NCBI GenBank assembly: GCA_021802585.1
Contig: JAJZRQ010000009.1
Span: 1-59,287 of the forward strand
Length of the DNA: 59,287 bases
Direction of reading: 5' to 3'
From: Chloroflexota bacterium
GTDB taxonomy: Bacteria; Chloroflexota; Limnocylindria; Limnocylindrales; CSP1-4
Shown: positions 44,986 through 51,193 of the stretch, piece after piece
Layout: every line of letters begins with the position of its first letter
Numbering within the stretch: the first letter of the stretch is position 1
Program-made: the position numbers and the translations under genes
The notes under the pieces: generated by a model
The model's input: the letters and a program-made list of their open reading frames with translations, nothing else
Databases searched by the model: none
What the model was told of the DNA's origin: nothing

Positions 44986-46820
44986 GGGGTCGCCGGGCTC
45001 GCCGGCGGCGACGCCACCGGAGCGGCCGGGGCGAGGTCGAGCGTCGTCATCGCGTCGGTCGCGATCCGCCGGAACAGCTCGAACGACTCGACCGGCATCT
45101 CGATCTGGCCGACGCGGAGGACCGTCGGGCGACCCTCCTCGATCCGCACCGCGACGACGACGTCGGGGCTCCGGCGCCCCACGAACCCGACGAACGAATA
45201 GTTGAAGACGTTCGCCTTCCAGGCCTTTGCCTTCGCATCCCAGATCTGTGCGGTGCCCGTCTTGCCGCCGACGTCGTAGCCCGGGATGAGCGTGCGATCC
45301 CGGTAGAACGGGACGGCGAGGGGGACGTTCCGCATGATCTTGACGAGGTCCGCGGCGAGCGCAGTCGTGAGGACCCGCCCCCGGTCGCCCGCCACGACGG
45401 CCTCCTGGCCGACGCGCTCGACGACGTGGGGGGTCGGCAGGATCCCCCCGTTCACCATTGCGCTGTACGCCGTCGCCAGCTGGAGGAGCGTGACGGCGAC
45501 GCCCTGCCCGAACGACCCGTTCGCCACGTCGATCTGGCGCCACGTCGTCGTCGCCGGGTCCCGGACGAGGCCGGGCACCTCGCCGGCGAGGTCGATGCCG
45601 GTGAGGGCGCCGAACCCCAGCTTCGCCCACGTCTCGTGGAGGACCTCGGCGGCGGCCTGCGCCGTCCGGCCGAGCCGGAGGGCCGTCTTCGCCATGACGA
45701 CGTTCCGCGACCAGGCGACCGCGTCCTGGAACGTCAGGTGGCCCTTCGAGCCGCGGTCGGCATTCGTGACCTTCGCCGTCCCCCCGTCGAGGCGGAGGAC
45801 GGCCTGGTCGTTGACCCCCGACGTCCGCGTCACGACGCCGGCCCCGATGACCGCCGCCGAGGTCACGAGCTTGAACACCGAGCCGGGCTCGTAGACCGAT
45901 GCGATGACCGGGTCGACGAAGCGCCCCGGGTCCGCGCTCGCGACCGCCGCGTACGCGTTCGCGTCATACGCGGGGTACGTGGCCTCGGCAAGGATCTCGC
46001 CGGTCGAGGGGTCCATGACGACGGCGGAGACGCTCTTCGCGCGATCCGCCACCCACGCGGCGTAGATCTCGCGCTCGACGGCCAGCTGGAGGCTCGCGTC
46101 GATCGTAAGGGTGAGGTCCGCGCCCGGGCTGCCGGCCTCGATGATCGTCGCTGTCGCGAGGTTCGCCTGGTTCGAAGCGTCGCGCTCGGCGAGGAGGACC
46201 TGGGGCGAGCCGGCGAGCGTGTCCTGCCAGCGACCCTCGACCCCGTACTGGCCGGCTCCGTCGCGGTTGACGAAGCCGAGGACCTGCGAGGCGAGCGTCG
46301 TCTTGGGGGCTCCGCCCTCGAGCGGGTAGACGCGGATGGCCTCGGGCTCGAGGCGCACCGCCGCGAGGTCGCGCGACGCGATCGCCGCGCGCACGGCGGC
46401 CGACTGGTCGGCGGCGAGGCCGCGGGCAAGGACGACGTAGGCCCGGCCCGAGTCGATCCGCTCGCGGAGCGTGCCGGCGGCCCCGGCGTCGAGCCCGAGG
46501 ATCGAGGCGAGGCGGGCCGCGATCGCGCCGCGCTTCGCGACGGCCGCGGCGGCATCGCCGGCGAGCTGGGCCGGGAACGCGACGAGGCGATCCCGGGAGA
46601 CGGAGGTCGCGAGGGCCACCGTCCCCGTCCGGTCATAGATCGTCCCGCGCGTCGAGGGGACCTCGGTGCGGACCTGGATCTGCTCCTGGGCGCGGGCGAC
46701 GAGCCAGTCGTGCCGGACGAGCTGCCAGTAGCCGAGGCGCGCCGCCGCCGCCGTCCCGAAGGCGAGGAGGACGACGAGGAGGATGCGCGCGCGGAGGCGG
46801 CTGTCCGTCCGGCCGAGCAT
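44982..46820 (-). CDS. ftsI: Class B penicillin-binding protein (FtsI-type transpeptidase)
   Basis: The 612-residue protein has one N-terminal membrane helix (RARILLVVLLAFGTAAAARL), a dimerisation domain with PSTRGTIYDRTGTVALA, and the transpeptidase triad. The triad comprises SVFK in YEPGSVFKLVTSAAVI (about residue 315), SRN in WSRNVVMAKTAL (about 373) and KTG in DVGGKTGTAQIW (about 517). No PASTA repeats are seen. It crosslinks septal peptidoglycan with FtsW. It lies directly after the FtsL-like gene, as expected. Confidence 0.95.
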   Translation of the reverse strand: MLGRTDSRLRARILLVVLLAFGTAAAARLGYWQLVRHDWLVARAQEQIQVRTEVPSTRGTIYDRTGTVALATSVSRDRLVAFPAQLAGDAAAAVAKRGAIAARLASILGLDAGAAGTLRERIDSGRAYVVLARGLAADQSAAVRAAIASRDLAAVRLEPEAIRVYPLEGGAPKTTLASQVLGFVNRDGAGQYGVEGRWQDTLAGSPQVLLAERDASNQANLATATIIEAGSPGADLTLTIDASLQLAVEREIYAAWVADRAKSVSAVVMDPSTGEILAEATYPAYDANAYAAVASADPGRFVDPVIASVYEPGSVFKLVTSAAVIGAGVVTRTSGVNDQAVLRLDGGTAKVTNADRGSKGHLTFQDAVAWSRNVVMAKTALRLGRTAQAAAEVLHETWAKLGFGALTGIDLAGEVPGLVRDPATTTWRQIDVANGSFGQGVAVTLLQLATAYSAMVNGGILPTPHVVERVGQEAVVAGDRGRVLTTALAADLVKIMRNVPLAVPFYRDRTLIPGYDVGGKTGTAQIWDAKAKAWKANVFNYSFVGFVGRRSPDVVVAVRIEEGRPTVLRVGQIEMPVESFELFRRIATDAMTTLDLAPAAPVASPPASPATP

Positions 46821-46823
46821 CGG

Positions 46824-47234
46824 TCAGCGCGCGGGGACGACGAGCGGGTCGACAAGCTGGCCGAGCCCGGCGTCGAGCGCCTGCTTGCGGACCGCGGGCT
46901 CGCTGCCGAGGCGGTAGAGGTCCGACTCGATCTCCTGCTGCTCGCCCTGGAGGATCGTGAGGTCGCCGGCGAGGCGGTCGAGCTCCACGCCGTCGGTCGA
47001 GAGGCGCACCGTCTGGGCGAGGGAGACGAAGGCGAGCCCGAACGTCACGACGATCGCCGCGACGAGGATCCCCGTCCGGCTCGACCGGCGCCGGGCGCGG
47101 CTCGCCACCCCGCCGCGCACCCGCCGGCGGGGCATGCCCGCGTCGCGCGGGTCGCGCACGACCTCGCGGGTCGGCGCGGCGGCGCGGCGCCAGGGGAAGC
47201 CCGAGCGCGGGCGGGCGCCCGCGTAGCCCGCCAC
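46824..47234 (-). CDS. ftsL: FtsL-like septum formation protein
   Basis: The 136-residue protein has an Arg-rich cytoplasmic part of about 60 residues, one membrane helix (TGILVAAIVVTFGLAFVSLA), and an outer helix likely to form a coiled coil (DRLAGDLTILQGEQQEIESD). It ends in LGSEPAVRKQALDAGL, the FtsL/DivIC-type motif. Sequence conservation is weak in this family, so the call rests on topology and position between rsmH and ftsI. GTG 47234 overlaps the stop of the preceding small gene by one base (TAGTG). Confidence 0.75.
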   Translation of the reverse strand: MAGYAGARPRSGFPWRRAAAPTREVVRDPRDAGMPRRRVRGGVASRARRRSSRTGILVAAIVVTFGLAFVSLAQTVRLSTDGVELDRLAGDLTILQGEQQEIESDLYRLGSEPAVRKQALDAGLGQLVDPLVVPAR

Positions 47235-47431
47235 TACTCGAGCCCGAGCCAGGTCGCGCCGTACGGCAGCGCCCGGTGCTCGACGACGATCGCCTCGGGG
47301 CCGGCGAGGCCCTCGTCGGCGAGGTCGTGATCCACGCCCCCGGCCGGCCACGGGCGCTCGCGACGCTCGCGGACCTCGTGCTGGCGGCGGCCGTACGTGC
47401 GGCGCCGGTTCGCCTGGTGGCGCTTGCTCAT
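47234..47431 (-). CDS. Small basic protein of unknown function in the dcw cluster
   Basis: This 65-residue product begins at ATG 47431 behind a near-perfect GAGGAGG site 8 bases upstream. The first half is very basic (MSKRHQANRRRTYGRRQHEV, then RERRERP), as in nucleic-acid-binding or ribosome-associated peptides. The second half is acidic to neutral and ends ALPYGATWLGLE. It lies 31 bases after rsmH, and its stop overlaps the ftsL start, so it is translationally coupled. I recognise no family. The strong ribosome binding site and tight packing argue that it is real. Confidence 0.7.
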   Translation of the reverse strand: MSKRHQANRRRTYGRRQHEVRERRERPWPAGGVDHDLADEGLAGPEAIVVEHRALPYGATWLGLE

Positions 47432-47462
47432 CGTCGATCCCTCCTCGCGGCGACGGCGCGGC

Positions 47463-48407
47463 TCATGCTGCGAGCCGCTCGGCGGTCCGGAGCCGGGCGC
47501 TCCGGGCACGGGGGTTGGCGGCGACCTCCTCCGGGCTCGGGACCGCCGGCTGGGGGCCGACGGGGCGGAGGCGGGGCGCCCGGCCGCACACGCAGACGGG
47601 GAAGCTCGGCGGGCAGGTGCAGCCGCGACGCTCGGCGGCGACGAACCGCTTCACGAGGCGGTCCTCGAGCGAGTGGTAGCTCAGAACGACGAGCCGGCCA
47701 CCGGGCCGGAGCAGGCTCACGGCCGCGGGCAGGACCGCCTCGAGCGCCTCGAGCTCGCCGTTCACCGCGATCCGGAGCGCCTGGAAGACGCGGGTTGCCG
47801 GGTGCGTCCGGCCACGCGGGCCGGGGCGCCGGGGCACGACGCGCTCCACGAGCGCCGCGAGCTCGCCGGCCGTCGCCACCGGGGCCGCGCGGCGAGCCTC
47901 GACGATCGCCCGCGCGATCCGCCGCGCCTGGGGCTCTTCGCCGTAGCGCCGGAACAGGTCCGTGAGGGACGCCTCGTCGAGCCGCGCGAGGAGGGCGGCC
48001 GCCGGCTCCCCGCGCGACGCGTCGAACCGCATGTCGAGGGGACCCCCCGTCCGGAACCCGAAGCCGCGGCCGGCGTCGGCGAGCTGGTGCGAGCTCAGCC
48101 CGAGGTCGAGAAGAATCCCGTCGACCGCGGGAAAGCCGGCCGGCGGCGCGACGTCGCCGAGCTCCTGGAAGTTCGCCCGCCGGAGGACGAGCCGGTCGCC
48201 GAACCGGGCGAGCCGCGCCCCCGTCCGCGCGATCGCGGCGGGGTCGGCGTCGAGCCCGAGGACGCGGCCGTCCGGGCTGGCGGCCTCCAGGATCCGCTCG
48301 GTGTGCCCACCGCCGCCGACGGTGCAGTCGACGTGGAGGCTGCCGGGGCGCGGGGCGAGCATCGTTACGACCTCCTCCGCGAGCACCGGCAGGTGCCCTT
48401 CCTCCAT
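47463..48407 (-). CDS. rsmH: 16S rRNA (cytosine1402-N4)-methyltransferase
   Basis: The 314-residue protein begins with GHLPVLAEEVVTMLAPRPGS. It has VDCTVGGGGHTERILEA (SAM binding), FPAVDGILLDLGLSSHQLAD, RTHPATRVFQALRIAVN and VVLSYHSLEDRLVKRFVA. It methylates C1402 of 16S rRNA at N4, at the same nucleotide whose ribose RsmI modifies. The C-terminal CTCPPSFPVCVCG adds a four-Cys cluster seen in many homologues. GGAG precedes ATG 48407. Confidence 0.97.
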   Translation of the reverse strand: MEEGHLPVLAEEVVTMLAPRPGSLHVDCTVGGGGHTERILEAASPDGRVLGLDADPAAIARTGARLARFGDRLVLRRANFQELGDVAPPAGFPAVDGILLDLGLSSHQLADAGRGFGFRTGGPLDMRFDASRGEPAAALLARLDEASLTDLFRRYGEEPQARRIARAIVEARRAAPVATAGELAALVERVVPRRPGPRGRTHPATRVFQALRIAVNGELEALEAVLPAAVSLLRPGGRLVVLSYHSLEDRLVKRFVAAERRGCTCPPSFPVCVCGRAPRLRPVGPQPAVPSPEEVAANPRARSARLRTAERLAA

Positions 48408-48465
48408 GTCGTCTCCACCGTCCGCGTGCGGATCCCGAGCGGATCCTGGAAGCGCATGTCGTGCG

Positions 48466-48897
48466 CTAGATGCCCAGCCCCGAGAAGGCCTTCGCCAGGC
48501 CGTCCGGCTCGTCCAGCGCCTTGCGGTACGCGTCCCAGGCGCGTGGCGCCCAGATCTCGGCGTGGTCGAGCGACCCGACGATCACCGCCTCGCTCTCCAG
48601 GCCGGCCGCCTCGCGGAGGTAGGACGGCAGGACGAAGCGTCCCTGGGCGTCCCAGACGACCTCGACGGCGTTCCCGAACAGGAAGCGAGCAGCCAGGCGG
48701 GCTCCAGCGTTCTCCACGGTCGGGAGCGCCGCGACCTTGCCGGCGAGGCGCTCCCATTCCGCGCGGGGCCAGATGGCAAGGCAGGCGTCCATCCAGCGCG
48801 AGACGAATGCCCCGCTCTCGAGCTGCGCTCGGAGCTTCGCGGGGACGGCGAGCCGCCCCTTCGCGTCCACCGAGTGCCGGTACTCGCCGGTGAACAC
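48466..48897 (-). CDS. mraZ: Transcriptional regulator MraZ
   Basis: The 143-residue protein starts at GTG 48897, giving MFTGEYRHSVDAKGRLAVPA, exactly the family start. The second half repeats the motif as VWDAQGRFVLPSYLREAAGL. These two SpoVT/AbrB-like halves assemble into a ring that binds its own promoter. Longer upstream in-frame starts would add a Gly/Pro-rich leader unlike the family and are rejected. MraZ commonly regulates the dcw cluster. Three candidate binding repeats lie at 48974-48999. Confidence 0.96.
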   Translation of the reverse strand: MFTGEYRHSVDAKGRLAVPAKLRAQLESGAFVSRWMDACLAIWPRAEWERLAGKVAALPTVENAGARLAARFLFGNAVEVVWDAQGRFVLPSYLREAAGLESEAVIVGSLDHAEIWAPRAWDAYRKALDEPDGLAKAFSGLGI

Positions 48898-48973
48898 CTG
48901 CCCGGGATCCCTCTGGTCCGCTCCGGGCGGCCCTGGAGCCCCGCCGCCGGGACCGCCGGGACCGCCGGATTCA

Positions 48974-48999
48974 CCACTTGGCACCACTTTGTGCCACCG
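48974..48999 (-). promoter_or_regulatory. Three MraZ-box-like direct repeats (GTGGN, 10-bp period)
   Basis: On the minus strand GTGGC, GTGGT and GTGGT occur with 5-base spacers: CCAC cores on the plus strand begin at 48974, 48984 and 48994. Known MraZ operators are short G-rich direct repeats with the same 10-bp period. They begin right at the predicted transcription start of the dcw operon. Confidence 0.65.
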
Positions 49000-49006
49000 A
49001 TGTGGG

Positions 49007-49034
49007 ATCATACACCGCGGGAGGTGCCAGTCAA
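49007..49034 (-). promoter_or_regulatory. Promoter of the dcw operon
   Basis: On the minus strand TTGACT (49029-49034), a 16-base spacer and TATGAT (49007-49012) form a near-consensus promoter in an unusually AT-rich patch. The start point would be near 49000, with a leader of about 100 bases to mraZ. Confidence 0.7.
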
Positions 49035-49351
49035 TGGGCAAATCGGCATCGCGAGGCGCGATCGGACGACCGGCCAACCTCGCCGGAGGGATCACGGCGG
49101 GCGTTGCGTCGTCCCCGGCCGCGCCGGCATCGGGGGCGGCTGTGTCTCAGGCGGCGGCATCGTCCGGTCCTCGGGCCGCGGCCGCGTCCGGCGCCGCGCC
49201 GGCATCGGGGGCGGCGGCGCCGTCCCGAGCGGAGATGACGGAGCACCCGACTGCTGCGTCCGCGGCGGCGTCGGCGGCGGCCCGCAGCGCCATGCCGCAG
49301 GCGGGCGGCAGTACCTTCTTCGCCTTGCGGATGGGAGGACCGCGGTGCTAG
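49034..49351 (+). CDS. Possible small Ala-rich protein, uncertain
   Basis: A 105-residue frame starts at ATG 49034 behind GGGAGG and runs divergently from mraZ. The product is mostly Ala, Ser, Gly and Pro with a short basic start (MGKSASRGAIGRP) and no recognisable domain. A 23-bp direct repeat (49118-49140 and 49193-49215) is in frame and encodes AAPASGAA twice. Codon use is less uniformly GC-ending than in neighbours. It may be a real low-complexity protein or a chance frame; the ribosome binding site is the main support. Confidence 0.3.
   Translation: MGKSASRGAIGRPANLAGGITAGVASSPAAPASGAAVSQAAASSGPRAAAASGAAPASGAAAPSRAEMTEHPTAASAAASAAARSAMPQAGGSTFFALRMGGPRC
49118..49215. repeat. 23-bp exact direct repeat, 75 bp apart
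   Basis: The same 23 bases occur at 49118-49140 and 49193-49215. The 75-bp offset is a multiple of three, in frame with the candidate gene at 49034-49351. Confidence 0.85.
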
Positions 49352-49354
49352 GCT
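49325..49354 (+). promoter_or_regulatory. Putative promoter of the small gene at 49399
   Basis: TTGCGG (49325-49330), an 18-base spacer and an extended -10 TGCTAGGCT (hexamer 49349-49354). The 11-mer GGTGCTAGGCT is identical to that at 5345-5355. A leader of about 38 bases is predicted. Confidence 0.45.
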
Positions 49355-49398
49355 CGGCCGCCGATCGACCCACCGCGCCCTCGAGGACCCGCACGCCG

Positions 49399-49638
49399 AT
49401 GGCCTTCGCCGAGCCGACCGCCGCCCCGCTCCCGGAGCCGCTCCTCGCGGCCCCCCGGATCCGGCGCTGCACGTTCCGGCGGGTCACCGCCGTCGAGCGG
49501 TCACGCGAGCGGACGTTCGAGGTCGACTGCCTCTTCCCGGACCGCGCCCTGCCGATGCCCCTCGGCGACCTCGAGACGGCGCTCCCGATCTGCAACGCCT
49601 GCGCCGCGGCGGGGATCTTCCGGGCCGACGAGGACTGA
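49399..49638 (+). CDS. Small Cys-containing protein of unknown function
   Basis: This 79-residue frame starts at ATG 49399; an in-frame GTG at 49345 lies inside the candidate promoter and is less likely. The product has a basic, strand-like core (RRCTFRRVTAVERSRERTFE), then VDCLFPDRALPMPLGDLETA and ICNACAAAGIFRADED. The four Cys (RRC, VDC, ICNAC) could form a small zinc-binding unit. I do not recognise the family. GC-ending codons and an ordered sequence support a real gene. It is divergent from the dcw operon and convergent with rnpB. Confidence 0.55.
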   Translation: MAFAEPTAAPLPEPLLAAPRIRRCTFRRVTAVERSRERTFEVDCLFPDRALPMPLGDLETALPICNACAAAGIFRADED

Positions 49639-50167
49639 GAGCGGACGCCGCGGGCCCCGTGCCCGCCGCCGCCTCTCGCGGACCCGCCCGTCGCCGCGCC
49701 CACGCTCGCGCACCCGCCGTCCCGACCGACATCCTCTCCGCTGCTCGTCCCCTGATCCTTGCGCGCGACGCGGGGTCGGCGGACCGGGCCGGGACGCCCG
49801 CGGTCGCGGCTCGGGCCCCGGCAGCGCCTCGCCGATGCATCCGGTGGCGGGCAGCGGAGAGGAAGGACTCCGCCGCGGGCCGCTCCGGGCGGGCCCCGCG
49901 TCGCGGAAGGATCGTGGGGGCCGCATTGGAGAGGATGCGCGGGGCGGCCCGACCCGTCCGCCCGTCCCGGGGCGGCCCGGCACCACGGGACGCCGCTCCG
50001 CCGCGGTCGGCACGTCCGCCGGCACGCCGCTCCACCGCCACGTCGCGACGCGGCCCGTCGCAGCCTGCGGGCCGAGGCAGCCCCCACCCTCCGCCGCCAC
50101 GGCCAGGCGTCGCCGCAACGGGCCGCGGCAACGGCAGCCGCGGAGGCACCGATGAGCGGTGCGGGAG
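49639..50167. other. Stretch of about 530 bp without a recognisable gene
   Basis: All frames are open here because stops are rare in such GC-rich sequence, but translations are low-complexity Arg/Pro/Gly/Ala with no motif. I see no tRNA, no clear promoter and no insertion element. It may hold the 3' ends of the converging small gene and rnpB. Confidence 0.5.
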
Positions 50168-50522
50168 GCGCCAGCGAGGCGGCCTGTACGCCGGGTTCTG
50201 TGCCGCTCCCCGAGGGGCGCGGCGACGGTCATCCATCTGGGGCCGCCGGTCGCCCGGCGGCTCATGCAGCCGACCCGAGAGCTCCGGCGGCGCGCCGGTG
50301 TCCCGGCGGACCGGGACGCGCTCTCCTATTTGGCCTTGCTCCGGGTAGAGCTTGCCGCGTTTCACCCCGCCGCCGGTCGCCCGGCCGCGGGCTCGTCTCT
50401 GTGGCGCTGGTCCTCGCCTCGCGGCGGACGGGCGTTACCCGCTACCCTGCGCCGTGGAGCCCGGACGTTCCTCACGCCGCCGGTTGCCCGGCGACGCGCG
50501 ACCGTCCGGCCGCCTCGCTGAC
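50168..50522 (-). ncRNA. rnpB: RNase P RNA, bacterial A type
   Basis: On the minus strand the conserved P4 5' block GAGGAACGTCCGGGCTCC (50456-50473), the core GAGCAAGGCCAAATAGG (50325-50341) and the 3' ACAGAACCCGG (50191-50201) occur in the right order. Helix P1 closes perfectly: 50508-50519 pairs with 50173-50184 over 12 bp. Length is about 355 nt; exact ends are estimated. It is the ribozyme that trims tRNA 5' leaders. A -10-like TAGAAT (50529-50534) lies 6 bases upstream of the predicted 5' end. Confidence 0.93.
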
Positions 50523-50528
50523 GCCGCG

Positions 50529-50534
50529 ATTCTA
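50529..50534 (-). promoter_or_regulatory. -10 element of rnpB, overlapping the SGNH hydrolase stop codon
   Basis: TAGAAT on the minus strand; its TAG is the stop codon of the SGNH hydrolase gene. The predicted start point, near 50522, matches the RNA 5' end expected from helix P1. Confidence 0.5.
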
Positions 50535-51182
50535 CCCCGCCGCCCCGAGGAGCTCCGCGACCGCGGTCGCGATCGCCCGACCGAGGACTCCGTGCGCGGC
50601 CCCGTCGAGGTGGACGCCGTCCGCCGCGTCCGTGGCGACGAGCGCGCCGGCGTCGAGGAACGCGGCACCTGATTGGCGGGCCGCTTCGCGGTAGAGGGGG
50701 GCGAGCCGCGTCGACGCCGCATGCGCCGCCCCGAAGCCCCAGAGCTCGGCGGCGACCGTCACCTCGCCGAGCGGCGGCGGGGCGACGAGGAGGACGGCCG
50801 GCGGGCCCCCGCCGGGGCCGGACCCGCCGTCGCGCGCGAGGTCGACGAGGCTGCCGGCGCCGGCGGCGATCTCCGCCGGCCCGAGGCGGAGGACCGCCTT
50901 CAGGTCGTTCGTCCCGAGCATGATCACGAGAACCGCCACCGGGGCGTGCGAGGCGAGGCACGGGAGCAGGTACGTGCGTCCGTTCCGGCCGGCACAGAAT
51001 GGGTCCTCCCAGACGGTCGTCCGGCCGCTGAGGCCCTCCTCGACGACGTGCGCCCGCCCGGTGAGGAGGGCGGCGGCGACGCCCGGCCAGCGGACGTCCC
51101 GGGGGTGGCGCTCGTGCGTCGCGCCGATCGCGCCCCAGGTGTTCGAGTCGCCGTAGCAGACGACGGTCGGCAGGTCGGTCAC
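50532..51182 (-). CDS. SGNH/GDSL-type hydrolase
   Basis: This 216-residue protein has the four SGNH blocks: VVCYGDSNTWGAIG (nucleophile Ser), VVEEGLSGRTTVWEDP (Gly), VLVIMLGTNDLKAV (Asn) and ATDAADGVHLDGAAHGVLG (Asp-x-x-His). It is probably an esterase, lipase or carbohydrate deacetylase acting in the cytoplasm, since no signal peptide is seen; the substrate is unknown. GGAGGG precedes GTG 51182. It follows the RNase HI/MBL gene by 11 bases in the sdh operon. Confidence 0.9.
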   Translation of the reverse strand: MTDLPTVVCYGDSNTWGAIGATHERHPRDVRWPGVAAALLTGRAHVVEEGLSGRTTVWEDPFCAGRNGRTYLLPCLASHAPVAVLVIMLGTNDLKAVLRLGPAEIAAGAGSLVDLARDGGSGPGGGPPAVLLVAPPPLGEVTVAAELWGFGAAHAASTRLAPLYREAARQSGAAFLDAGALVATDAADGVHLDGAAHGVLGRAIATAVAELLGAAG

Positions 51183-51193
51183 GGCACCCTCCG

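Noticed and set aside
48898-49095. Longer mraZ with an N-terminal extension
   Set aside because: The extension is a Gly/Pro-rich translation of the promoter, operator and leader. The family start MFTGEYRHSVDAKGR begins at GTG 48897.
49092-50365. Three overlapping minus-strand frames between mraZ and rnpB
   Set aside because: They cross the rnpB 3' end and a divergent small gene. The products are Arg/Pro/Gly-rich and lack any motif, and none has a convincing start.
50159-50521. Plus-strand open frames across 50.2-50.5 kb
   Set aside because: The region is the RNase P RNA gene on the minus strand; the open frames are incidental.
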